DNA from: Cordilura impudica
Lineage: Eukaryota > Arthropoda > Insecta > Diptera > Scathophagidae
Assembly (NCBI GenBank): GCA_963682025.1
Contig: OY821518.1
Coordinates: forward strand, 146,198,731-146,262,730
Direction of reading: 5' to 3'
Length of the DNA stretch: 64,000 nucleotides
The notes under the pieces were generated by a model. That model had not been told where the DNA came from, searched no databases, and saw nothing but the letters and a program-made list of their open reading frames with translations. Of the stretch, positions 10,757 through 21,775 are shown one piece after another. The first letter of the stretch is position 1; the number at the start of each line of letters is the position of its first letter. The position numbers and the translations under genes are program-made.

Positions 10757-12560
10757 ATGAACATGTACATTGTTGTAAACAGTGTTTACTCATATACAAA
10801 CAAATTTGTTTCAAAGTTGTTTTATATATTAGTTTGTTATATTATATATTATATAACTCTTTATTTTGATTCTCATTAGGTTGATTTCACTTCTTACTAA
10901 CTATTTGCTACTTTTGGTTACTGATGAGGGTGACTCGACCCAAAACAGCTGTAGAAATTGTCTTGCAGAATATAAATCAATTTTTTAAACAAATTTGCTA
11001 AGGTTATTGTTTTATTAAAAGTGAAGACATTTGATTTTGAGCTTGACTAATTGCTACCTCATCCATTATAATAATAAAGATCGAAAAGAAGATTTTTATT
11101 TTTATATTTGCAAAAATAAAAAACAATAAATTCAAAATGGTAAAAAAATATAAACTATACTTTATATAATTATTGTCAATCTTTTATCTAATCATTTCCA
11201 AAGGGATATACAATAATAAAGAAAAGCAAAAGAAATTAATAAGTTAGTTTTAATACTTCTATTCCTATCCAAAAGATTGTCTAAAAATACCGTGTCTAAT
11301 TTATGGATGTTTTAATTAGTTTATATAGACAAATGTAACATTTGTGAACAATTCTCTTATCTAAAAATATCCAAACATAATCCAAAGAAATCCAATAGAA
11401 AAGTAAAATGAGTAAAGAAATGTTAATGTTATTATGTACAATTAAATATGAATAGAGCTTACTAAATAGAAACGCAACCTCTAGAAAGGCTGTGATGTCG
11501 ATAAGTAAGTAGTGGGTTGTAAATTGTTTGGGTGATTGTTACGAACGCCCGCTCATTCCGACCAAAGCATATTGAACTTGACGATTTAAGTAGAATAGGG
11601 AGGGATAAGATAACCATTTTTGCATAATACTTCAGCTTAACAGTATTATTATTATTATTATTCAAACACGTAATTTTAAACACCTTCAATAAAGTTTTGG
11701 CACACAAATTAGAACGATATAGTAAATATGAATGCCTTTTCTTGTGTTGCCCGGCCGCTAATTATATTCCTTAAATAATTATGTGCTATTCAACATCGAC
11801 TTCGAAGAAGTCAGCGTCCTGAAGGTGGGAATATGAATAATTTTTCATTTAATTATGAATTCACTGTGTTTAGTTTTAATATAATTTTCGTAACAAAACA
11901 TGAATAATCAAACGCTGTACTTGCCATTGTATTAAAGTTCCTTTTTCACCGACAGCTTTTTGGTTTTGTTAGTCAGTTGCTAATGTGGAGGTTTATAATG
12001 AAATTTTACTTTCAGTATGAATTAATTAGTTGAAAAACTAGCAACTTGATTAATTCGAAAGTTCAAATTTGTATGAGCAAAAATGTGGTGTGTTATGTTT
12101 AAAGCTACACGGTTGTTAAGTTGTAACTTCTGTACCTTAAGCTGGTATCAGACGACATGTATTTATCATATGTAATCCCAATTTTCCGACCCATATGTAA
12201 AAACTGGCTTGTATGTTAAATATCACGATTAATAATTTTTACGTACAAATTAAATGCCAACAGCTGTTTTGATTTGATTACATATGGCATGTGTAAAATT
12301 TTTGCAATATTCAAAAAACATAACAAAAATATATCGACTGTTACCAGCTTTAGTAAATAGTACCAGTCCTATATATAAAAGATTTTGGCTTGGTAATTTA
12401 AATGATGGGTGAATAAATAAATAAAAGATTTTACAATATGAGATAAATAATAGCTGAAGGCTAGATTTCAAATTATAATGGCTAGTTTTTTGGGACCGAT
12501 GTTTAAAATTAATAAAATAATTGGTCTAGAGACTCCAAGTTCAGCTCAAAACTGCTACAG
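10757..12560. other. No gene recognised
   Basis: AT-rich sequence. A short ATT microsatellite lies near 11645-11661. Small frames at 11462-11707 and 12250-12471 (minus) have no recognisable content and stop quickly. Confidence 0.5.
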
Positions 12561-12639
12561 ATTATGACGAACATTTTTAACCCCAGTGGTGCGATCCACT
12601 CAGTCGTCGCCTGATACTCAAATTATTAAGACTTGTATT

Positions 12640-13277
12640 ATTGATCCTCCGCCAAACACTCTGTCCGCGAAGTGCTTTAATTCGGTTACGAATTCAAAAC
12701 ATGCCATGTATGCAGAGCAAAAGTGCATTTCATTTGTCTAAATATTAATGAAAAACTACTTGTAATGTTTTAAAAAAAATCTTAATATTGTGTTTAATTG
12801 CAATGATAATTTAAAAGTTTCATCAGATGTACTTTTGAACATCTCTTCCCTAAAAACTGAATTGAGAGAGCTATAACAGCTAATTGCTAAAACATTAAGT
12901 GAAGATATTAAAGAAATTAAAATGAGTTTCAATGAACTTCTACAAAACCTTGAAACTTCTAAAAATCAACAAAAATTCATTTGAATAAACAAACAAGTTT
13001 AAATGCTAAAAATGTAATAGTTGGAAAACAATTACAAAATAATAATGTTGTTGTTGCTGGTACAGACAATCAGTGTGATGATATTGCTGGTTCTTCTTTT
13101 ATGTCTTTTCCTACTACTGCTTCAAACATGTATGAGCCTGATAACCATCAAAACGAATGAAAGAAATCGTGTGATTGCTATTGGAGAAAATGATAACGAT
13201 GTAGTAGTAAGAATGGGATATTTACATCTCTCTTCATTCAAAACCTCTTTTGATACTGATACTGATAAAATTATATT
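12640..13277 (+). pseudogene. LINE ORF1 remnant with Cys/His finger, cut by the pogo element
   Basis: Three-frame remains. TCHVCRAKVHFICLNINEKLL near 12690-12755 resembles the last half of the PHD-like finger found in ORF1 of jockey/CR1-type LINEs. A helical stretch follows (SEDIKEIKMSFNELLQNLE, near 12900). Then NNVVVAGTDNQCDDIAGSS and SFPTTASNMYEPDNHQNE near 13040-13160. LHLSSFKTSFDTDTDKI lies at 13220-13272, just before the pogo insertion. The finger is comparable with LINE ORF1 at 29138-29566. The 3' continuation is absent or unrecognisable beyond the pogo and piggyBac elements. Confidence 0.5.
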
Positions 13278-13440
13278 TACCGTATTTGCCGGACGATAAG
13301 ACGCATCGGACCATAAGACGCACCCCAAAATTGAATCTATAAATTTTTAGAAATAAGTATGGTTTGGACGATAAGACGCACTGACACAATTTTTACAAAA
13401 AAAAATCCATTTTTTTAATTCCTTTATTTATTTTAATTCA

Positions 13441-14247
13441 TTATACCCTATACCACTATGTGGTTTGGGTATAATGACTTTGTGCTGCTGTTTGTAACAA
13501 CCAAAAATATTTGACCTAGACCCATCTTTAATTATACCGATCGAATCAGAATCACTTTCTGAGTTGATTTAACAATGTCCGTCCGTCCGTCCGTCCGTCC
13601 GTCCGTCCGTCCGTCCGTCCGTCCGTCTGTGTGTCCATGTAAAGCTTGTAATCAAACTGCAGGTCGCAAATATGAATATATTTTGATGAAATTTGGTATG
13701 TAAGCTTTTATCGGCCATGGGATGAACGCTATTGAAATTGGTGAGAATCGGTCCATGTTCAGACCTAGCCCCCATACAAATTACCCATATGAAATCGACA
13801 TAAATTGCCATAAGATACAAATTGTCATATAGATCTTACTCAAATTGGGTTTGTATGCGTTCATTACATCCACTAATGAGTAGTCCAAAAATGATCCCTT
13901 TGACCCCATATAGAGCTGCTTCCCGATCTTCACTTAAATCTATTAAAAACAAAAATATTGCACTGATTCTTGTCAAATTTTGTTTGTATATATTTTTGCG
14001 AAATACAAGAGACTTTACCAAACATGATCAGGATCGGTCCATTTTTGGACCTAGTCCCTTTATAGATATAGCGTCCGATATGAACTTTTTCATTTCTGCA
14101 GCCAAAAAAATTAATAAAAATCCCACTCAAATTTGGTTTTTGCTTATTTTCAATGTCCAGTTAGTTGGGCCTAAGAGATAGGGTTTCTAAACGCATGGTA
14201 TAGGGTATCGTATAGTCGGTCTAGGCCGACTATAATTTTCTTACTTG
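13441..14247 (-). repeat. DINE-1/mini-me-like repeat, copy 6 (full length, in pogo)
   Basis: Minus orientation: TTATACCCTATACCACTATG at the left, a run of about eleven GTCC units at 13577-13626, the palindrome (one change, CTAGGCCGACTATA) and TTACTTG at the right. Inserted in the 3' non-coding part of the pogo element, so it is younger than that element. Close in sequence to copies 2 and 3. Confidence 0.8.
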
Positions 14248-14301
14248 TTTTATTATTGTAATACATAGGTATTTATTTGTAGGTAAGTTTATTTTTCTAC
14301 A

Positions 14302-15591
14302 TTAGGTATTTAACTCATCTGCACTCGACTCGTTGCTGTCGCTTATTAAAATGTTTTCTGAACTGCTATCGTCATCCTCACGTTCCTCGAAGACAAAATC
14401 ATTTTCTGTACCGTCCATCACGTTACAAATTCCACATTTTTTAAAAGACTTGACAATTGTTTCTTGTTTTATTTTTTCCCAAGAATTCTTTATCCAGGTT
14501 CACACTTCTGTAATTTTAGGTCGTTTCATTCTTCCTGTTTTTGCCAAATCGTGTTTCGGTTTTGTCATCCATATGTTCCACTCCTCCCTCATCAAATCTT
14601 TAAATGGCTTATTTATTGATACATCAAGAGGCTGTAATTGGCTTGTAAGGCCTCCAGGAATGACCGCTATTTCTGTGTTAATTTTTTTAAAAAGGTTTTT
14701 GGTTGGATCTGTTCAATGCGCTCTAAATCGATCCCACACTAACAACGCGCGGCTTTTTGACAAAGCACCTTTACGATTCGCTCATATCCTTTGTAGCCAT
14801 AATTTAATGCCCATTTCATGCATCCAACCTTTATCTTGAACATGGATTACAATTCCACGTAGGATTTCATCTTTTGGTAAAGTTTTTCTTTTAAACATTA
14901 TCATAGGTGGTAGCTTGCTGCCGTCCGCACAGCATGCTAGAACTACAGTATAGTGAGTTTTTTCATGACCTGTTGTTTTTATTGTCACTGATCTGGTACC
15001 TTTTGAATCCACAGTACGATTTGAAGGAACATCAAATGTTAGAGGCACTTCATCCATATTAGCAATTTGGTTAAGATCAAAGTTAAAAATTCTTTTAGCA
15101 GATATGATAAATCTATGGAAATCTATAATTTTAGCTTCATAGTCAATCGGCATTTTTTGAGCTAAACTGGTTTTTGTACGCCTTGATAGCCCGTGCCTCT
15201 TCATAAATCTGGTGCACCAAGAAGTTGATCCTCCACCAAATCACCAATACCGTTTGCAGACGCCCATTGCTTCGCTTCAAAAATTATAATTTTTGTAGAA
15301 ACCGATATTCCATTGCTTCGGTGATTGGTTATCCAATTTTTTTATTTGTATTTCAAGTTCCGGCCATTTTGGTAAGTGTGAATGAAATGTTTTCTTGTGT
15401 TTACTGAGCCCTTTCAATTGCTCTTCTTGTTTTTCCCACTCACGAATCATTTTTTCTGTAGGTGGTGCACCAAAATGTCTTTCTGCTGCTCGGTTTCCGT
15501 GTTCTTTTGCATATTTTATAACTTCTAATTTAAAGTTCACATTACAAGAAAGTTTCTTTTGTTTTACACTCATTTTCTGACTTTTTAACAA
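14302..15591 (-). pseudogene. pogo/Tigger-like transposase (DDE_1, POGK/Jerky-type), broken
   Basis: The amino part (15591-15277) reads MLKSQKMSVKQKKLSC then FKLEVIKYAKEHGNRAAERH, a helix-turn-helix DNA-binding domain like that of POGK-type proteins. Frames are lost between about 15277 and 15204. The next frame starts MKRHGLSRRTKTSLAQ and contains NMDEVPLTFDVPSNRTVD (first catalytic Asp) and KGTRSVTIKTTGHEKTHYTV. After a stop near 14782 the remaining segments are LLVWDRFRAH (second Asp) and GGLTSQLQPLDVSINKPFK (third Asp), then an acidic tail ending ADELNT at a TAA at 14302. At least two stops follow RAH and TEV. The family cuts and pastes at TA; this copy cannot encode an active enzyme. Confidence 0.85.
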
Positions 15592-15852
15592 TTAACGAAT
15601 GAATTTAAATTACCCCGTATAAAACTACTTGACTAAACCATGCGAAATACGCTACTACACTAAGTGACTATTAGAAGTTTACTCATGAAACCCTCATAAA
15701 TAACATCAACAAGTGAATTCTGTGAATCCCCGAATTGAAAACGACGACAGCGTAAGCAATAACACCAACACACATAAATACTGAACGAAATAGGGAATTA
15801 TGAACGAATGCATCAAAGCAACTCAAAAAAACATAAAAACAAAAAAATATTA

Positions 15853-15954
15853 GTATTTGCCGGACGATAAGACGCATCGGACCATAAGACGCACCCTGAT
15901 TTTAGGTCAAATTTTCAGAGTAAAAAGGTGCGTCTTATCGTCCGGCAAATACGG
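15853..15954. repeat. 102-bp miniature inverted element at the right end of the pogo transposon
   Basis: A second left-type terminus (GTATTTGCCGGACGATAAGA, then CCATAAGACGCACC) lies only about 55 bp from the true right terminus, so the two form a hairpin of roughly 30-bp arms. TA precedes it (15851-15852) as well as following it. It is either a tiny pogo MITE at the end of the parent or an internal-deletion copy inserted there. Confidence 0.7.
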
Positions 15955-16074
15955 TATTTATTTATTTATTTGATAATTTCCTATACAACAAAATTAACCC
16001 TATAATGCATGATTTTTCAAAATAAGATGGTTTATATCAAATTATATTGAATTTTATGGTCTTAATCCGAAAAA

Positions 16075-17907
16075 AGTCTAATTGATAAACGAGATGCTGC
16101 TTTTAAAAGATGGAAGAAGTTTAAAACACCCGAATTACAAGTTCTTTTTAATAATTTTAGGAAGGAGGTTAAGAAAAGTATAAACATAGCAAAATCTATG
16201 CACTATCAACATAAATTTACATCTGCGATTGACAGCAAAAGCAAGTGGAGAGAAATTCGTGCAATCGGTATAGGCAAACAAAATAATACTACTGTTGACA
16301 ATAGTGTTGACGTAAATATCCTAAATAATACTTTTGTGGATATACAAATTGCATGTCCCAAAAATAATATATATGAAAATTACCACACAGTGAATTTGGA
16401 TACCTTTTTCTCTTTTCGTTGTGTTGAACCATCAGAAGTATTAACTGCCTATTGTCTATCAAATCTAACGCTGTTGGCATAGACGAAATGAACACCCGTT
16501 TCTTGAAAGCTCTGATTCCACAACTTTTGCCGCTTATAACATACATGTTTAGTACGATTCTCACGAAATCAATCTTCCCTGAAAAATGGAAACAAGCAAA
16601 AATTCTGCCAATTCCTAAGATTAACAAAGAATATAGACCTATCGCAATACTACATTTCTTATCTAAAACTCTAGAAAAATTAATTCATACACAGATAAAT
16701 GATTATTTGAAGCAACAAGGTCTATTATCTGAAAGACAGTCTGGTTTTCGACAAGGTAGAGGTTGTATCACAGCACTTCTCGATGTGGCTGAAGATCTGA
16801 GGTCCAAACTAGACGATAATATGGTATCTTTCTTAGTATTGTTAGATCACAGCAAAGCTTTTGATACAGTAAATCATGCAATACTACTAAGTTTGAAAAA
16901 CACTTCAACTTTTCCATTACTGCAACTAAGCTAATTAAATCTTTCCTCATAAACCGCCAACAGGCTGTAAATTTTAATAGCAAAACTTCTGACTTTGTCC
17001 ATGTTAATAGAGGAGTACCACAAGGATTCATACTCGGGCCCCTACTATTTTGTATGTATATAAATGATCTTCCGGATATACTGAAAGATTGCCATATCCA
17101 AATGTATGCTGACGACGTGCAGTTACATATAAGTACCAAGATTAACAACCTAGATTACTGCATAGACAAATTAATGTGAATCTTGAAAATATCCAGAGAT
17201 GGGCAGTTAATAATGGACTTTGCCAAAATCCGTCGAAATCCAAATGCATTTTCATTTCTAAAAGTAAAACAACTTTAGATAGTGATATTATTTTAAAAAT
17301 TAACAACTCTAAAATTGCTTTCGTTCAATCGTCAACAGACCTTGGTATAACCTTCAACTCGCAACTATCCTGGAAAACTCATATCAACATAGCGGCAGGA
17401 AAAGTATATGGCATGTTATGCAATTTGTGGGCTATGCAATCGTCAACACCCCTTGGGATAAGAATGCTCCTTGCAAAAACATACTTAATACCAGTTCTAA
17501 CATATGGTTGTGAAATATTTGCAAACTGTGGCAGTTCTGATAGACTGAAATTAAAAGTTGTCTATAACAACATAGCAAGATATGATTTTAATCGTCACCA
17601 AAATAGTAGTATTTCGTCGTTTTCTTATCAGATGTACAACATGAAGCTAGAGGATTTAATGAAATACAAAAGCCTTTTAATGATGCATAAAATTATTTAT
17701 ACTAGGGAACCGGTATACTTATCTAGTATAATCAAATTTGCTAGATCTAGAAGAGGAAAGAAATTGATACAACCTAGATTTAAAAGTCAATTGTCTGAAA
17801 GGCAATTTTTCATTTATTCTACCCGTCTTTGGAACGACCTACCATCTACTATTCAATTGGAGCGCAACACTTCTAAGTTTAAAAAGGAACCCTTAAAATT
17901 ATACTAA
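16075..17907 (+). pseudogene. 5'-truncated LINE ORF2 (jockey/CR1-like reverse transcriptase)
   Basis: The endonuclease is missing; sequence begins in the linker (DAAFKRWKKFKTPELQ, FRKEVKKSINIAKS). RT blocks in order, across three frames: SNAVGIDEMNTRFLKALIP; FPEKWKQAKILPIPK; EYRPIAILHFLSKTLEKLI; RQSGFRQGRGCITALLDVAE; FLVLLDHSKAFDTVNHA (first Asp); VNRGVPQGFILGPLLFCMYI; MYADDVQL at 17102-17125 (catalytic YADD); WAVNNGLCQNPSKSKCI; LGITFNSQLSWKTHI; and a carboxy-terminal domain ending at 17907. Frameshifts lie near 16470 and 16900-17180. A (TAA)n tail follows at 18103. A related minus copy lies at 24340-25634. The clade is judged from motif wording, not a tree. Confidence 0.85.
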
Positions 17908-18102
17908 ATTATACTAAAATTATACAAAAAAAAAATTATACTAAAATTATACTTCATTAAATATATCTCTAAATAATTGTAATGTTAACAAGTTGTGAAA
18001 TTTTTGTATTCGTATATTAAGAATTTTTATGTACTGCTAACGTATACTAAGCTATCACTGTAATTTATAAGATTTATTCTTGTTGTGATAGTAATGGAAC
18101 AA

Positions 18103-18246
<144 letters not shown>

Positions 18247-18420
18247 TAAAAAAAAATAAAAAAAAAATATAAACTAATACATAAAAAAATCAAATTAAAA
18301 AACAAATAACAAATTAGCAAAAATAAACTAATACAACAAAAAAAATAAAATTAGAAAAACAAATAAATTAAAGAGCAATTTAAACATAAAACATAAATAA
18401 TAGCTATACATATTAGTAAT

Positions 18421-20181
18421 TTAATTATGGAAATTTTGAAAGCAATTTTTTGCTTTGCAAATATACAAGGCGGTGTTACACTTCTCACATTTGGTGAATG
18501 TGTATCCATTACAATTGGACAGTTTACACCGCAAGCGTTTATCCATGTATACAGGCCAGTGCGATATTTCGTCCTTCCGCACATCAATGCATGGTATGTG
18601 TGAATTAACGTATTTTCTTTTTTTTCTTGTAAAGTTAGACCTGGAGAGTTACTTGGTATGCCTCTTGTCTTCTGTAGGGAAATTCCACTCTTACAAAGGG
18701 ACTCTCCCAAATTTATTCGGAAGTCACACAGGCTCATTGCTGTTTCTTCGCGGACCAAGCAAATTTTTTATATAAAATCCAACAATTGACTACCGTTATA
18801 TCAACTTAATGATAGAAAATGCGGATGTACCACTTTCGCGATTTCAGTTTGACTCTGTAACGTCCAATTAAGCTATCTGCAAGATCAACGCATCCCATAT
18901 GTTTATTGTATTGCCTGATTATGTTGGGACAATCGATTTCGACTCGCTGCTTTAGTGTCTTATCATACCTTCTGATTTTTTCGATAGGTTGGGCGCTGAC
19001 AAAGGTGGATAATAAATTTACTATTTTATTATATTTCCAGCAAAGAATGTTGGCAAAACATTCGAAAGACTTTCCACGAGATTCTTTCTTTATATCCTTG
19101 CCCGATGGTAATTTACAGTTTACGAGCCTATTTCGGCTAATTGTCCCAACAGAATAGATGCCCTTTTTGGCTAGTTCAACTACTAAGGGAAGAGTCGTAT
19201 AAAAATTGTCAAAGTATACTTTGTGGCCACTATTTTCTTCAACACATCTAGTTAATCTTATGACAACATTAGCACTGGCTCCCAAGTAAGTCTCCTCGGG
19301 CAAAATTTTATCTACCATTGTACTGCCAGTATAAATCTCGAAATTGTAGGTAAATCCCGAAACACCGCTAAGCAGAAACAACTTATATCCCCATTTATGG
19401 GGTTTTGCAGGCATATACTGCTTCATATAGCTACGTGCCTTCGTAGCACAAATCTGTTCATCTACAGAAAGACATAAACTTTTACCAATAAGATGATTTA
19501 TTAGGGTCTAATTTTATGCAGTCGGTCGTGTTCAGGGTGATCTCTTAGCAGCATGAACTTATTTTTATTAAAATGGAGATTTCTGCGGATTTTTTCGAAC
19601 TCGTTCACAGTCATCGTGTTTCGAATTGTTTCGTTGCCAACAACTGATGACAACATACAAATTCCTACATACTTTTTTATGTGTGTAGCAGATATTGATT
19701 GTGGACGATCTGGATTTTGTTCCGTAGAATACAAATTTGTTTCATCTACAATATTATTTATTATGTCTTCAGAAAAAAAATAATTAAAGTCGCTTAGTGG
19801 TGTTGACATTTCCAAAACAGCTTCCGGCAATGAACAGTTTCCAGCGAATTCTGTTTGTTGCGTTCCAAATTTGAAATTACTAAATCTCCATAGCACGTTC
19901 TTATATTTTTCCTTCAGGGTTCTCAACTCTATTTCTATATCTCTCATAATAGGTGCAGAATGTGGATTAGTAACAGTTAGCTCAGGTTCATCAGTTGAAA
20001 CTACCATATCATCTAAAACATATTCTTCTTCGTTGCTGTCATGTGACACCTCACCACATCTGGACAAATTACTTTCGTCCTCCGTGCGCAACATTTCATC
20101 TTCATTTTCAAGATCATCTTCACTGTCTACCCACGTGTCCATGATCTCTTCTAGCTCCCTATCCGTCAATATTTTGTTCAT
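18421..20181 (-). pseudogene. piggyBac-like transposase, frameshifted
   Basis: Starts MNKILTDRELEEIMDTW with an acidic amino region (20181-19900). DDE-type domain: ISATHIKKYVGICMLSSV, then ETIRNTMTVNEFEKIRRNLHF. One base appears missing near 19502 after HKIRP. The frame then resumes with LCLSVDEQICATKARS (first Asp), KPHKWGYKLFLLSG, HKVYFDNFYTTLPLVVEL (second Asp) and YNKHMGCVDLADSLIGRYR (third Asp). After further shifts (near 18806 and 18600) the tail reads SNCNGYTFTKCEKCNTALY with ICKAKNCF, the Cys-rich zinc finger typical of piggyBac carboxy ends, and stops at 18421. Original length about 580 residues, normal for the family. Three or more frameshifts make it inactive. Confidence 0.9.
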
Positions 20182-21071
20182 TCTAGAGATTATGAAGTAT
20201 TATAAATACAAATACATAGTGTTGCATATATGCACCATACTCAAAACAAAAATTTGTTTGCCTAATGCATGGTGTTGCATATATGCATCACCAGTTAAAT
20301 GAATAAAATTAATGCTTTTTCCTCATAAAGTATGAAAAATATCATCCTTATACGAAAGAATAGATTGTAAGGAACAGAAAAAAATATACTTGTAAAAAAA
20401 CTCTAAGAAATTAACTTTTTCGATAAAACAAAACACAAAATCTCCTAATCAAACTCACACGTGGTTAGCTCACTTCAACTGGTCGTTACGTTGTGCGACA
20501 ACACAACCCGCACATGAAAACCACTCAAATTCGTGAGAGATGATTGAAAGAGGAGAAACAAAAAAAGTCGAGAAGATAGCGTTAGTTTTTTATACATTAA
20601 AGAGAATTTTAAAGAATGATGCAAATATGCAACAGTATGCATTAATGGGTTAAATCTTATAATAACATTTCTGTTAGATGTGCAAGTTTAACAAAATTTT
20701 ATAATTTTAATACTTAAAACTAATAATAATCATTTAATTTATCACAATATATTATTACTAGATGATTGTGTGGCGCCTAGGCGCCCGGTTAAAAATTATG
20801 AATAAAACAGTTTAAATTTAAATACACGAAAAATTTATAATAAATTATATATCTTTTAATATAGTAGTAAATTGAAAATTATATTGTTACATATGTACAT
20901 GTGAAAAAAGATTGTGTCTGTAGAAATTGTATACATAAGTATCAAAGCAGATAAGAAATATTTGGCAAAAAAGTTTTTCAATTTAAAATCTTTTGAAGAA
21001 CTTTATAGCGTGTGAAATATCGTTGGTCATTTAATAGTTTTCCTTGCTGTGGGTTCGATTGAATACGTATC

Positions 21072-21300
21072 TTAACTTGGCTTGCAACTTTTGATCATCA
21101 AAGCCACATACAGTTGGCCGTGTGAAAATACCGCGGTCTCCAAATTAATGCCAACGTAATCAAATGACTGGCCTTGAGCCTTGTTTATGGTAATTGCGTA
21201 TGCAGGAATTACTGGAAACTGGCGGCGTTTTAATATGAAAGGTAATGTGGTGTCGGTTGGGGCGAGATCAATCCTAGGAATTAGAACCGCATCATTTTGG
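21072..21300 (-). pseudogene. Helitron helicase carboxy-terminal fragment (copy in Helitron B)
   Basis: Reads [57 protein letters not shown], the last part of the Pif1-like Helitron helicase ([10 protein letters not shown] and LYVALSR boxes). One base is missing in the final VALSRSK motif relative to the copies at 48238 and 58444, so the end is out of frame. It is joined directly to the Helitron 5' terminus; Rep and the rest of the helicase are absent. Confidence 0.8.
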
Positions 21301-21605
21301 TCAGCGTTACAGAATCAGTCAGTCTCTCACTCAGTCAGAGAGTCAGGGATCAGCGTATATATATTTAAGATATTACCTGCCCTTCACACGTTAAATTTTT
21401 GGCTGTCAGGTTGTAATGCACTCATACTTTTTATTCTTTTTTTACTAAACAATCATACGTTTCAATTCTCTCTTTCAATTTTTCAATGGGACAGTTGCTT
21501 AAAACAATTTTTTGACTATTGTATGTGTGATCAATTTGACTTGAACGTGGGAAGGCCGGGTAAAGTGAGGAGATTGGAGATTCACGAAATTATTAAAATT
21601 TAATA

Positions 21606-21775
21606 CAATGGAGTGCGTTTATAACGAACCCTGGTTGTAATAAATTTTTGTTTATAGCGAAGAATTTCTTCGGTCCCAAGAGTTTTAATCACATTTTTCA
21701 TACAAATTGCTTCTCTTATAGCGAAAAGTGGTTATATCAAACTTTTGACTTTAACAAACAATTTTTTTTTCCAAT
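21606..21775 (+). repeat. Left part of a pogo-like MITE inside Helitron B
   Basis: Starts CAATGGAGTGCGTTTATAAC after TA (21604-21605), matching 48761 onwards for about 165 bp. It then switches to unrelated sequence, so the right half was replaced or deleted in this Helitron copy. Confidence 0.55.

Larger units (their letters stand above)
13280..15954 (-). mobile_element. pogo/Tigger-like DNA transposon with TA target duplication
   Basis: Inverted ends: left CCGTATTTGCCGGACGATAA with a second ATAAGACGCACC box; right the complement, ending GGCAAATACGG. TA flanks at 13278-13279 and 15955-15956 fit a Tc1/mariner/pogo insertion. It holds the transposase pseudogene 14302-15591 (minus), a DINE-like insertion at 13441-14247 and an extra inverted end copy at 15853-15954. 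It sits in or beside a LINE ORF1 remnant on the left and 43 bp from the piggyBac element on the right. Confidence 0.85.

Noticed and set aside
13822..14181. 119-codon frame and its relatives (MSYRSYSNWVCMRS...)
   Set aside because: The same words recur in every DINE-like copy in either orientation with stops at different places; no start context or domain.
14333..14839. 168-codon plus-strand frame
   Set aside because: Antisense shadow of the pogo transposase, which has clear catalytic motifs on the minus strand.
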